From contig NZ_RXHJ01000005.1 in assembly GCF_003955685.1 (NCBI RefSeq), forward strand, positions 124,001 through 188,000: a DNA stretch of 64,000 nt, read 5' to 3'. Below, piece by piece: positions 11,300-18,797 of the stretch. The stretch is from Corynebacterium hylobatis. GTDB lineage: Bacteria; Actinomycetota; Actinomycetes; Mycobacteriales; Mycobacteriaceae. Positions within the stretch are counted from its first letter, which is position 1, and each line of letters starts with the position of its first letter. A program made the translations under genes and the position numbers. The notes under the pieces are model-generated. The model was not told the DNA's origin. It saw only the letters and a program-made list of their open reading frames with translations, and did no database searches.

Positions 11300-13219
11300 C
11301 TACCCTCCCGGAACCCTGTCGAAATCGCTCAACGGTTCACGGACCATACCCACCCGGGCGGCATTGAGGATCGCCAGCACATCGATGACCTCCTGGGCGA
11401 TGGCCCCCAGCAGCGGGGTGAGCAGACCGAAGACGGCGAGCAGCATGCCGATCATGCTCAGTGCCATGCCACCCAGCGCGGACTGCAGGGCGATGCGCCG
11501 CATCCGCGCGCCGATGTGGAGGAGCTCGTCGAGACGCTCCAGGGAGGAGTCGAGGATGACGGCGTCGGCGGCCTCGGAGGTGACGTCGGAGTTCGCGCCC
11601 ATCGCCACACCGACGGTGGCCACGGCCATCGCGGGGGCATCGTTGATGCCGTCCCCGAGAAAGAGCGTCGGTCCTCGCCGGTTGTACTCCTCGACCAGGG
11701 CGAGTTTGCCCTCCGGGCTGATTCCGGCGTGGACCTCCTCGACGCCGACCTGCCCCGCCAGGTGCCGGACCTCCGCCTCCCGGTCGCCGGAGACGATCAT
11801 CAGCCGCTCCACGTCGTGACTGCCCGGCAGATGGGCGATGAACTCGCCTGCCGACGCCCGCGGCTCGTCCCGCAACCGGATGAGGGCGGCGTAGGCGTCG
11901 TCGACAAGTACGACGGATTCCATCCCTGCCGCCGTGACCGGCATGAGCGCGCGGCTGGCCGGGTCGATCTCCTGGCAGGTGCGCCGGTTGGTGATGCGGA
12001 TGTGCCGGCCGTCGACCCTGCCTGTCAGTCCCTGGCCGGGCCGCTCGGAGATCTCCGTGACATCGGGCAGCACCAGGCCACGTTTCTCCGCCTGGTTACG
12101 GATGGCATCCGCCAGCGGATGACGCGAGTAGCGCTCGACCGAGGCCGCGAGCGCGAGCACCTCATCGGCGGCGAAACCCGCCGCAGTGTGGATGTCGGTG
12201 ACCACCGGCCGTCCGTAGGTCAGGGTGCCCGTCTTGTCGAACATGACCGTCGTGATCCGGGAGGTGTGTTCCAGCATCCCGGGATTCTTCACGATGATGC
12301 CGCGGCGGGCCGCCAGCGAGATCGCCCCGATGATGGCGACCGGCACGCCGATGAGCAGCGGGCAGGGCGTGGCCACGACGACCACCGCCAGGAAACGCGT
12401 GGGATCCCCCGACACCGCCCAGCCGAGCACCCCCAACGCCAGGGCGATGACCGTGTACCAGGCACCCAGCCGGTCCGCGAGACGGCGCATCGCCGGCCGG
12501 TTCTCCTCCGCCTCCCGCAGCACGCCGACGATCTGCGCGTAGCGGGAATCCTCCGCTGGCCGCAGCGCCACGATCGCCAGCGGATTCTCCCCGTTGACCG
12601 CACCCGACATCACCGCCGATCCCCGGGATTTGCCCACCACATAGGGTTCGCCGGTAAGGAAGGACTCGTCCATGCTGCCGTGCCCCTCGACGACCTCCCC
12701 GTCCACGGGGCACAGCTCGTGCGGCAGGATGAGCAGCAGATCCCCAACGGCGATCTCGCTGACCGGGACCTCATCGGTCCCCGCCGAGATGTCCGCACCC
12801 CGCAACCGGTGGGCGGTGGTCGGCGCGCGCCGGGCGAGGGCGGCGAGGGTGCCCGAGGCGCGTCTCGACGCCGCCCCTTCCAGCGCCTCACCCCCGGAGA
12901 GCATGAGCACGATGATCGCGGCAACCAGCCACTCCCCCAGCAGCACGGCCGTGATGATGGAGACGGCCGCCAGGGTGTCCGCCCCGCCCCGGGTCCGGAT
13001 CGCTGAGCGGGCCACCTCGATCATGAGCGGGATCCCGCCGAGGATGACCACCGCGACCAGGGGCCAGTCCCGTGCCCACCCGCTCAGCCCGGGGCCGAAC
13101 CACAGGATGAGGTGCAGCGCGATGGCCATCAGCGTGGCCACCGTGATCAGCCCGTCACGGGAGCGGAAGAACAGGCTCCACGACCGGTGGGCGGCAGGTG
13201 CGGTCGGCATGGTGTCCAT
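11300..13219 (-). CDS. Heavy-metal translocating P-type ATPase (P1B, TPC motif)
   Basis: A 639-residue metal-transport ATPase with all catalytic motifs: actuator TGEP, phosphorylation site DKTGTLT, HP motif in SRHPLAD, and hinge GDGINDAPA. The membrane metal site reads ATPCPLLIG, a TPC-type motif rather than the CPC of copper pumps. There is no N-terminal metal-binding domain. It is predicted to expel or import a transition metal; substrate cannot be assigned, though TPC pumps have been linked to iron or nickel. The ATG at 13219 is preferred because a GATACT -10 (13231-13226) sits 6 nt upstream, suggesting a leaderless message; a GTG at 13252 would add 11 residues. A DtxR-like site lies just upstream. 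Confidence 0.9.
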   Translation of the reverse strand: MDTMPTAPAAHRSWSLFFRSRDGLITVATLMAIALHLILWFGPGLSGWARDWPLVAVVILGGIPLMIEVARSAIRTRGGADTLAAVSIITAVLLGEWLVAAIIVLMLSGGEALEGAASRRASGTLAALARRAPTTAHRLRGADISAGTDEVPVSEIAVGDLLLILPHELCPVDGEVVEGHGSMDESFLTGEPYVVGKSRGSAVMSGAVNGENPLAIVALRPAEDSRYAQIVGVLREAEENRPAMRRLADRLGAWYTVIALALGVLGWAVSGDPTRFLAVVVVATPCPLLIGVPVAIIGAISLAARRGIIVKNPGMLEHTSRITTVMFDKTGTLTYGRPVVTDIHTAAGFAADEVLALAASVERYSRHPLADAIRNQAEKRGLVLPDVTEISERPGQGLTGRVDGRHIRITNRRTCQEIDPASRALMPVTAAGMESVVLVDDAYAALIRLRDEPRASAGEFIAHLPGSHDVERLMIVSGDREAEVRHLAGQVGVEEVHAGISPEGKLALVEEYNRRGPTLFLGDGINDAPAMAVATVGVAMGANSDVTSEAADAVILDSSLERLDELLHIGARMRRIALQSALGGMALSMIGMLLAVFGLLTPLLGAIAQEVIDVLAILNAARVGMVREPLSDFDRVPGG

Positions 13220-13255
13220 GTGCTCAGTATCGGCCAGAAAAACCTTTCCCACCAG

Positions 13256-13274
13256 TAAGTACAGGCTTACCTGA
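13256..13274 (-). promoter_or_regulatory. Possible DtxR-like operator of the metal ATPase
   Basis: The minus-strand 19-mer TCAGGTAAGCCTGTACTTA matches the corynebacterial DtxR consensus (TWAGGTTAGSCTAACCTWA) at 14 of 19 positions; the left half is strong and the right half weak. It also contains the inverted pair GTAAG/CTTAC. It would overlap the -35 zone of the proposed leaderless promoter, a position that fits repression. Confidence 0.35.
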
Positions 13275-13291
13275 AGGGTGGTCCACCAGGC

Positions 13292-14506
13292 TCAGGTGCC
13301 CTTGACGTTGAGGACCTGGCGCAGGCGGTGGCGGATCTCCACCATCGGTTCCGCGTCCTGCATGACGCGGTCGATGTTCTTGTAGGCGTCCGGGATCTCA
13401 TCCACCCATTCCTTGCCGGGCCGGTAGACGATGCCCTTCATCCGCCGTTCCAGATCCGCGGCGGTGAACTGCTCCTTCGCCTGCGTGCGGGACAGCCGAC
13501 GCCCTGCCCCGTGCGGGGCGCTGTGGAACGCAGACGCATGCCCCTTCCCCGCCACCACATAGGAGGCGGTGCCCATGGAACCGGGGATCAGCGCGGTGTC
13601 ACCTTCCCGGGCGCGGACCGCACCCTTGCGGGTCACCCACACCCGGCGGTCGTAGTGGTACTCCTCCACCGTGTAATTATGGTGGCAGTTCACTCTCTCC
13701 AGCTCCTCGACCTCCCGGCCGACGAAATCCGACAGTGCGGTGGCGAAACGGTCCATCATCTCCTCCCGGTTGAGCCAGGCGAAACGCTGCGCCCAGTCCA
13801 GGTCCGCCAGGTAGGAGTCGAATTCCGGGGTCTCGGCCACGAGGTAGGCCAGGTCGGCGTGGGGCAGCGGAATCCAGTACTTCTCACACTGCTCCTGGGC
13901 CGCGGTGATGTGCTTCCGGGCGATCTTGTTGCCCACGCCGCGGGAACCGGAGTGGAGGAACATCCACACCGATTCCTCCTCATCGAGACAGAGCTCGATG
14001 AAGTGGTTGCCGCCACCCAGCGAACCCAGCTGCTGGCGCCACTTCGGCGAATGGGAGAGATCGACATCGGTGAGCTCGGCCAGTTCCGCCAGTTCCCGGG
14101 TGCGGGTGTCAGCGGTCGTCCCGGCCAGCGCCCAGTCATTGTAGTTTCCCGGCGAGAGCGGAATGGCCGCCTCCAGTGTGTCACGCAGCTGCTTCAGGTC
14201 CCGGCGCCTGATGTCCTCGGCGGTGAAGCCGGTGCGCACACCGATCATTCCGCAACCGATGTCGACGCCGACCGCGGACGGAATCACCGCGTCGACGGTG
14301 CCGAATACGGTGCCCACTGCGGAACCCAGGCCGACGTGGGCGTCCGGCATGAGGGCCACGTGCGGCCAGACGAAGGGCATGGAGGCCAGCTGCTCGGCCT
14401 GATCGAGGGTGCCCTGCTCGATGTGGCTGGCGAAGTTGATGACCTTCGGGGTGCGGGGCGCGAGGTTGCGCCGGATCGGTGCCCTGGGGCGGCGGCGGGC
14501 GGACAT
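13292..14506 (-). CDS. rtcB: RtcB family RNA ligase
   Basis: A 404-residue RtcB-type ligase, expected to join RNA 2',3'-cyclic phosphate or 3'-phosphate ends to 5'-hydroxyl ends using GTP and Mn. Visible motifs are MPDAHVG (Asp55, His57), VDIGCGM (metal-ligand Cys85), GGGNHF, HSGSRGVGN, CHHNY, GSMGTASYVV and PHGAGR (the guanylylated His loop). The ATG at 14506 (MSARRRPRAP) was chosen for its AGAAGGAGAA ribosome-binding site; a longer open frame upstream is not protein-like. No archease or RtcA gene is adjacent. It lies between the metal ATPase and rplA, breaking up the ribosomal cluster, with its own promoter and a roughly 250-nt leader. Confidence 0.9.
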   Translation of the reverse strand: MSARRRPRAPIRRNLAPRTPKVINFASHIEQGTLDQAEQLASMPFVWPHVALMPDAHVGLGSAVGTVFGTVDAVIPSAVGVDIGCGMIGVRTGFTAEDIRRRDLKQLRDTLEAAIPLSPGNYNDWALAGTTADTRTRELAELAELTDVDLSHSPKWRQQLGSLGGGNHFIELCLDEEESVWMFLHSGSRGVGNKIARKHITAAQEQCEKYWIPLPHADLAYLVAETPEFDSYLADLDWAQRFAWLNREEMMDRFATALSDFVGREVEELERVNCHHNYTVEEYHYDRRVWVTRKGAVRAREGDTALIPGSMGTASYVVAGKGHASAFHSAPHGAGRRLSRTQAKEQFTAADLERRMKGIVYRPGKEWVDEIPDAYKNIDRVMQDAEPMVEIRHRLRQVLNVKGT

Positions 14507-14628
14507 GGTGTTCTCCTTCTCCTGTCGGTGCGGGGTGGACGAATCAGACAGGGCAGAAAGAAACGGCTGGGGTGTGGCTGCGGACCGGTCCTCCCGCCCC
14601 GGATGAGGGCGCATCGGTTCGCGGGGTG

Positions 14629-14694
14629 CTAAAGATCTGCTGCGGGGCCGACGGGGCATACCTGAAACTGCGGTTGATGTAGCTGCACACCCAT
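14629..14694 (-). CDS. Possible 21-residue leader peptide upstream of rtcB
   Basis: A short frame (MGVQLHQPQFQVCPVGPAAD then L and TAG) lies inside the rtcB leader, 122 nt before the rtcB start. It has an excellent ribosome-binding site: GGGAGG seven nucleotides before ATG. The strong Shine-Dalgarno and the promoter just upstream argue for translation. The peptide resembles nothing I can name. It may act in cis, its translation affecting folding of the downstream leader, or it may be chance. Confidence 0.4.
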   Translation of the reverse strand: MGVQLHQPQFQVCPVGPAADL

Positions 14695-14765
14695 CAGGTC
14701 GCCTCCCTTCGGCGGGTTCTGTGTCCATAAGCGTCCCTGGCCAGCGGATTCCGGCCTCATCAGCG

Positions 14766-14794
14766 ACCCTAGTTCAGTGGGTGAAGACCGTCAA
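14766..14794 (-). promoter_or_regulatory. Promoter of the rtcB leader transcript
   Basis: TTGACG (14794-14789), a 17-nt spacer and TAGGGT (14771-14766) form one of the best sigma-A-type promoters in the window. The predicted start is near 14759, so the rtcB message has a leader of about 250 nt. Confidence 0.7.
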
Positions 14795-14812
14795 CGACCT
14801 GCGCAGAAGAAA

Positions 14813-14848
14813 ACGCCCCGCCGCTTCCTGCTGGAAGCGACGGGGCGT
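14813..14848 (-). terminator. Terminator after rplA
   Basis: An 8-bp stem ACGCCCCG/CGGGGCGT and a 7-bp stem CGCTTCC/GGAAGCG, separated by one mismatch, are followed on the minus strand by TTTTCTTCTG. It ends the rplK-rplA transcript 20 nt before the rtcB promoter. Confidence 0.85.
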
Positions 14849-14866
14849 CGAGAAGCAGCCGGAGGC

Positions 14867-15577
14867 TTAGGCCTCGCCGGCGTAGTTCTTCTGCACCGAA
14901 GAGTCGACCGGGACACCCGGGCCGTTGGTGGAGGAGAGGGTGATCTTCTTGAGGTAGATACCCTTGGCGGAGGACGGCTTGATACGCAGCAGCTCGTCCA
15001 GCAGCGCGCCGTAGTTCTCGGCCAGGGCCTTCTCGTCGAAGGACGCCTTGCCGATGGCGGCGTGCAGGTTGGATGCCTTGTCCACGCGGAAGGAGATCTT
15101 GCCGCCCTTGACCTCGGCGACAGCCTTGGCCACGTCGGTGGTGACGGTGCCGGTCTTCGGGTTCGGCATCAGACCACGCGGGCCCAGCACGCGGGCGACG
15201 CGGCCGACCTTGGCCATCTGGTCCGGGGTGGCGATGGCGACGTCGAAATCGATGGTGCCGGAGGTGATCTGCTCGATCAGCTCGTCGGTGCCCACGATGT
15301 CGGCGCCGGCCTCCTGGGCCTCGGTGGCCTTCTCACCGGCGGCGAAGACGGCGACACGCACGGTCTTACCGGTGCCGTGCGGCAGGGAGACGGTGCCACG
15401 GACCAGCTGGTCAGCCTTACGCGGGTCAACGCCCAGGCGGATGGCGACGTCGACGGTGGAGTCGAAGTTCTTGGAGGAGGTCTCCTTGATCAGCTTCGCG
15501 GCCTCGAGCGGCGCGTATTCGCGGGACTTGTCGACCAGCTCAGCGGCGGCCTTGTATGCCTTGGAGTTCTTGCTCAT
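14867..15577 (-). CDS. rplA: 50S ribosomal protein uL1
   Basis: A 236-residue L1-stalk protein that binds 23S rRNA and, in many bacteria, its own mRNA. Recognisable segments are [58 protein letters not shown] and [19 protein letters not shown]. Length is typical. It follows rplK by 87 nt on the same strand and is closed by a strong terminator. Confidence 0.97.
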   Translation of the reverse strand: MSKNSKAYKAAAELVDKSREYAPLEAAKLIKETSSKNFDSTVDVAIRLGVDPRKADQLVRGTVSLPHGTGKTVRVAVFAAGEKATEAQEAGADIVGTDELIEQITSGTIDFDVAIATPDQMAKVGRVARVLGPRGLMPNPKTGTVTTDVAKAVAEVKGGKISFRVDKASNLHAAIGKASFDEKALAENYGALLDELLRIKPSSAKGIYLKKITLSSTNGPGVPVDSSVQKNYAGEA

Positions 15578-15664
15578 TATGCAATTCCTTCTTGGGAGGG
15601 ATTGGTGTGGTCAGGCGGGCCGAGCCGGCCCTGCCACAGTTGGTTCTTCAGGGGAAGAGAGGGA

Positions 15665-16099
15665 TTAACCCTCGACCTCGATGCCCATGGAACGGGCGGT
15701 ACCGGCGACGATCTTGGCGGCAGCCTCGATGTCACGGGCGTTGAGGTCTTCCTTCTTGGTTTCGGCGATCTCCCTGACCTGGGTCATGGTGACCTTGCCG
15801 ACCTTCTCGGTGTGCGGGACGCCGGAGCCCTTCTGCAGGCCGGCGGCCTTCAGCAGCAGCTTGGCGGCCGGCGGGGTCTTCAGCTTGAAGTCGAAGCTGC
15901 GGTCCTCGTAGACGGTGATCTCCACCGGCACGACGTTGCCGCGCTGGGACTCGGTTGCTGCGTTGTAGGCCTTGCAGAATTCCATGATGTTGACACCATG
16001 GGCACCGAGGGCAGGGCCGACCGGCGGGGCCGGGTTGGCGGCGCCAGCCTCGATCTGCAGCTTGATGAGGCCAGTGACCTTCTTCTTCTTGGGAGCCAT
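15665..16099 (-). CDS. rplK: 50S ribosomal protein uL11
   Basis: A 144-residue protein of the GTPase-associated centre. The N-terminal domain has [20 protein letters not shown] and the proline-rich hinge and C-terminal RNA-binding domain have [13 protein letters not shown] and [20 protein letters not shown]. Typical length. It is the first gene of rplK-rplA, 216 nt after nusG. That gap shows a small GCGCC/GGCGC hairpin near nusG's end and no gene. Confidence 0.97.
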   Translation of the reverse strand: MAPKKKKVTGLIKLQIEAGAANPAPPVGPALGAHGVNIMEFCKAYNAATESQRGNVVPVEITVYEDRSFDFKLKTPPAAKLLLKAAGLQKGSGVPHTEKVGKVTMTQVREIAETKKEDLNARDIEAAAKIVAGTARSMGIEVEG

Positions 16100-16315
16100 C
16101 GAATTACCTCGTTCCGTGGTACCGGCGGGCCGTCACGATGATGACGGCCACCGTCCGGATGCCGGGCCCCGCTACCAGCTGGTTTCCGCTGGGTCTGCAC
16201 GTATCCCGGCCACCGGGGATGAATGTTTGATCGGTGCGCACTGATACGAGCCGGCACGCACCGGTCCACCCTACGGCACGAGGTTGCCCGCGCCCAAATA
16301 GGCGCGGAGCAGGTC

Positions 16316-17158
16316 CTAGCTGATCTTCTCGATCTGGTCGGAGGTCAGCTCCACCGGGGTCTCACGGCCGAAGATGGAGACCAGGGCCTGGATCTTGCCG
16401 GTCGCCGGATCGATCTCGGAGATCGTCGCGGACACCGACGCCAGGGCACCGGTGAGGATGGTGACGGCCTCGCCGACCTCGAAGTCGATCGCGATGGTCG
16501 ACTTCGACTGCTCCTCCGGCATGGCGACGACCTTCTCACCGTCGGCGGTGACGGCTGCGGCCTCACCCTCGACGGTGGCCTCCTTCGGCATGAGGAACTT
16601 CGCGACGTCGCGGTGCTTCACCACGGTGGCGTTGCCCTCGTTGCCCACGAAGCTGGTCACACCCGGGGTGTCACGGACGACGGACCAGGCCTTGTCGTTC
16701 ATCTCCATGCGGACCAGGACGTAGCCCGGCAGCAGCTTGCGCTTGACCATCTTGCGCTTGCCGTCCTTGATCTCGATGACCTGCTCGATCGGGACAACGA
16801 CGTCGTAGATGTACTCCTCGACCTCCAGGGTCTGGGCACGCATGTCGAGGTTGGTCTTCACCTTGTTCTCGTAGCCCGAGTAGCACTGGATGATGTACCA
16901 GTCACCCGGCTGCTTCTTCAGCTCACGGGTGTACTCACGCAGACGGCGACGGTACTCCGCCTCCGCATCCTCTTCGGTCGTGTCACCCAGGGCGGCGGCA
17001 GCCGCGGCGAGAGAGGTCTCCTCGGCCTGCTGCGGCTCATCCTCCAGGGCGACAGACTCGGCGGCGGAGGCCTCCTCGGTGCCTTCCTGACTGTCGTCGA
17101 GCAGCTCGGTGGGGTCGGTGGTCTCGGAAATGTTCTCGGATGCGAATTCTTCGCTCAT
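16316..17158 (-). CDS. nusG: Transcription termination/antitermination factor NusG
   Basis: A 280-residue NusG. Residues 1 to about 80 are an acidic, low-complexity N-terminal extension (many Glu/Asp/Ala) typical of actinobacteria. The NGN domain begins near DWYIIQCYSGYENKVKTNL and contains LLPGYVLVRMEMND. The C-terminal KOW domain starts at DFEVGEAVTILTGALASV. It binds RNA polymerase beta' and links transcription to Rho or to ribosomes. It follows secE by 126 nt on the same strand, the common secE-nusG order, with a hairpin between them. Confidence 0.96.
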   Translation of the reverse strand: MSEEFASENISETTDPTELLDDSQEGTEEASAAESVALEDEPQQAEETSLAAAAAALGDTTEEDAEAEYRRRLREYTRELKKQPGDWYIIQCYSGYENKVKTNLDMRAQTLEVEEYIYDVVVPIEQVIEIKDGKRKMVKRKLLPGYVLVRMEMNDKAWSVVRDTPGVTSFVGNEGNATVVKHRDVAKFLMPKEATVEGEAAAVTADGEKVVAMPEEQSKSTIAIDFEVGEAVTILTGALASVSATISEIDPATGKIQALVSIFGRETPVELTSDQIEKIS

Positions 17159-17229
17159 GATGCTCCAGATGTGTAGGGCAACTCGGAAAGGCCGTTTCAG
17201 GACAGTTTACCGGCCGCGGCCAATGAATA

Positions 17230-17260
17230 ATCCCGCCGACCCTGGAGGGCGCGGCGGGAT
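17230..17260 (-). terminator. Hairpin between secE and nusG
   Basis: Stem ATCCCGCCG/CGGCGGGAT with a partly paired loop, followed on the minus strand by TATTCATTGG. It could attenuate or end secE transcription ahead of nusG. Confidence 0.55.
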
Positions 17261-17284
17261 GAAATCTGATGGTGAAGACTGTAC

Positions 17285-17617
17285 CTAAGGGGTGAGGATC
17301 TTCTCAACTCCGAGACCTGCGACGAAGTCCACACTGGACACCAGCGCAGTCACAACGATGAGGAATGCGAAGACCACCAGGGTGTAGACCACCATCTGGC
17401 GGGCGGTCGGCCAAATGACCTTCCGCACCTCCGAGACAACCTCGGGCAGGAAGCTGGCGACACCACCACCCGGTTTCTCATCTTCCGGACCAGTCTTGGT
17501 GACCCGCTTGGCCTCATACGAAGACGAGGTCGTGGTGGCGGCGGTACCAACACCTGCCATCTGACGCTTACCCGTCGGACGGGCTGCGCCGGACTGGTTG
17601 GGCTGCTGATCGGTCAC
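17285..17617 (-). CDS. secE: Preprotein translocase subunit SecE
   Basis: A 110-residue SecE, the small essential partner of SecY in the export channel. The first 50 residues are polar and poorly conserved (TDQQPNQSGAARPTGKRQ). The core FLPEVVSEVRKVIWPTARQM forms the amphipathic hinge, followed by a single membrane helix (about 77-98, VVYTLVVFAFLIVVTALV). The start is GTG with a GAGGAGA ribosome-binding site. It heads the secE-nusG segment downstream of the tRNA genes. Confidence 0.95.
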   Translation of the reverse strand: MTDQQPNQSGAARPTGKRQMAGVGTAATTTSSSYEAKRVTKTGPEDEKPGGGVASFLPEVVSEVRKVIWPTARQMVVYTLVVFAFLIVVTALVSSVDFVAGLGVEKILTP

Positions 17618-17691
17618 AGCTCTCCTCGCAAAAGATGTCTCGTGTTCAGAACTCCGTTGAGCTTACCAGAGGGGTTGCCCTGGCAAGCAGA

Positions 17692-17729
17692 ACGGGCCGG
17701 TACTGAGGATCATCTCAGTACCGGCCCGT
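17692..17729 (-). terminator. Terminator after tRNA-Trp
   Basis: A perfect 16-bp stem ACGGGCCGGTACTGAG with its complement around GATCAT, directly after the tRNA-Trp CCA end. It separates the tRNA transcript from secE, which has its own possible promoter (TAAGCT -10) just beyond. Confidence 0.8.
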
Positions 17730-17731
17730 AT

Positions 17732-17807
<76 letters not shown>

Positions 17808-17887
17808 TGGTGCGCTGATTCAACAGCACGGCTCACCCTACCAGACAGGCAATTCTTTTAGAAAGTACCCGCTGTCCGGCAAACCGG

Positions 17888-17959
17888 TAGCGATGGCGGG
17901 AATTGAACCCGCGACACAGCGATTATGAGTCGCTTGCTCTACCACTGAGCTACACCGCC
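17888..17959 (-). tRNA. tRNA-Met (anticodon CAT, elongator)
   Basis: 72-nt cloverleaf: acceptor GGCGGTG/CATCGCT with G-U pairs, anticodon stem AGCGA/TCGCT around CTCATAA, T arm GCGGG-TTCAATT-CCCGC. It lacks the three G-C pairs of initiator anticodon stems and has a paired 1-72 position, so elongator Met is favoured. CCA is not encoded. Confidence 0.93.
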
Positions 17960-18026
17960 TGGTGGCAGTTTCACACTTCCCCAGCCACCGACGGTTTGCC
18001 CTGCGACCGAGGGAGAAAAGAAACAG

Positions 18027-18099
18027 AGCCCCCTATCAGAATCGAACTGATGACCTTCTCCTTACCATGGAGACACTCTACCGACTGAGCTAAGGGGGC
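18027..18099 (-). tRNA. tRNA-Thr (anticodon GGT)
   Basis: 73-nt cloverleaf: acceptor GCCCCCT/AGGGGGC, anticodon stem TCTCC/GGAGA around ATGGTAA giving GGT, T arm with GTTCGATTC. CCA is not encoded. It is the first tRNA of a Thr-Met-Trp run read toward secE. Confidence 0.95.
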
Positions 18100-18163
18100 T
18101 TAGCTTCCAGGATCTTCGGCCAGATTCTCTCCGACCCGCTCCGTTGAAGCCTTGAACAGATTA

Positions 18164-18169
18164 ACCCTA
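18164..18169 (-). promoter_or_regulatory. Possible -10 of the Thr-Met-Trp tRNA transcript
   Basis: TAGGGT on the minus strand, 65 nt before tRNA-Thr, in an AT-richer stretch (18150-18240). No convincing -35 is seen at 17 nt. The segment 18100-18400 otherwise holds no gene I can support. Confidence 0.35.
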
Positions 18170-18401
18170 CTTACCGTGCATACACAAATCGGCAGTTCAG
18201 AGCATGTTTTGAGGGCTTCCAAGAGCATTACCTGAATACACTTGCAGATGTTCCCGTGGAGGGACTCCGGCCGGACTGCCACCACCACGCGGAGACCCGG
18301 GCAAGGGCGGACGCCGATGCCCCCGTGGGGCTCCCACCGACCAGCAGAACACCACCTTCCCCTCTGGCCGGGAAAACTCGCCGCTCCGACCCTCCGTTGG
18401 C

Positions 18402-18443
18402 TAGCTCCCTACAAGTAGCTCCCGTGAGGTAGCTCCTGACACG
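18402..18443 (+). repeat. Left array of 14-bp repeats (three units)
   Basis: Three abutting 14-mers that all begin TAGCTCC: TAGCTCCCTACAAG, TAGCTCCCGTGAGG, TAGCTCCTGACACG. The last two units are the inverted counterpart of two units in the array at 18493-18548. It lies in a gene-free interval between tRNA genes. Function unknown; protein-binding iterons or an RNA structure are both possible. Confidence 0.7.
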
Positions 18444-18492
18444 TATCTGGCGGGACACCACTCCGCCAATACGCCCCACCACTCGCGATATA

Positions 18493-18548
18493 CATGTCGG
18501 GACCTACCTCACGGGAGCTAACCGACAGGACCTGCCCAACGGGAGCAG
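18493..18548 (-). repeat. Right array of 14-bp repeats (four units, opposite orientation)
   Basis: Read on the minus strand from 18548: CTGCTCCCGTTGGG, CAGGTCCTGTCGGT, TAGCTCCCGTGAGG, TAGGTCCCGACATG, all in 14-nt phase with consensus near yAGsTCCCGTsnGG. The TAGCTCCCGTGAGG unit is identical to one in the left array. Together they make a 28-bp inverted repeat (18416-18443 with 18493-18520; three mismatches) around a 49-nt centre. Confidence 0.65.
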
Positions 18549-18593
18549 CACCCCCACCTGCCCCGCATCCAACCCCCAACCCCGGAATGCAGA

Positions 18594-18626
18594 AGACCCA
18601 CCTGAACCAGAGGTTCAGGTGGGTCT
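18594..18626 (-). terminator. Terminator after tRNA-Tyr
   Basis: Perfect 15-bp stem AGACCCACCTGAACC with its complement around a 3-nt loop, 6 nt beyond the 3' end of tRNA-Tyr on the minus strand, followed by TCTGC. Confidence 0.8.
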
Positions 18627-18632
18627 GAAGTG

Positions 18633-18715
18633 TGCCAGGTACAAGATTCGAACTTGTGTAGGCGTGAGCCGGCGGATTTACAGTCCGCTCCCATTGGCCG
18701 CTCGGGCAACCTGGC
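18633..18715 (-). tRNA. tRNA-Tyr (anticodon GTA)
   Basis: 83-nt class II tRNA with a long variable arm. Acceptor GCCAGGT/ACCTGGC, anticodon stem GCGGA/TCCGC around CTGTAAA giving GTA, T arm with AGTTCGAATCT. CCA is not encoded. It has a terminator right after it and possible promoter elements (TTGACC, TAGAGT) upstream. Confidence 0.95.
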
Positions 18716-18797
18716 GTGCACCGCATGGTGCGTGACATACTCTACTACGACATACCGACCGGCTAGCAAATCGGCAGGTCAACCGGCCTAACCGGAG

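Noticed and set aside
13256-13274. Firm assignment as a DtxR box
   Set aside because: Five of 19 positions disagree, mostly in the right half, so it is reported only as possible.
17692-17729. Riboswitch or leader of secE
   Set aside because: A perfect GC-rich stem right after the tRNA CCA end is explained by termination or processing of the tRNA transcript.
18402-18548. CRISPR-like repeats
   Set aside because: Units are 14 bp, abut without spacers, and face each other. No cas genes are present in the window.
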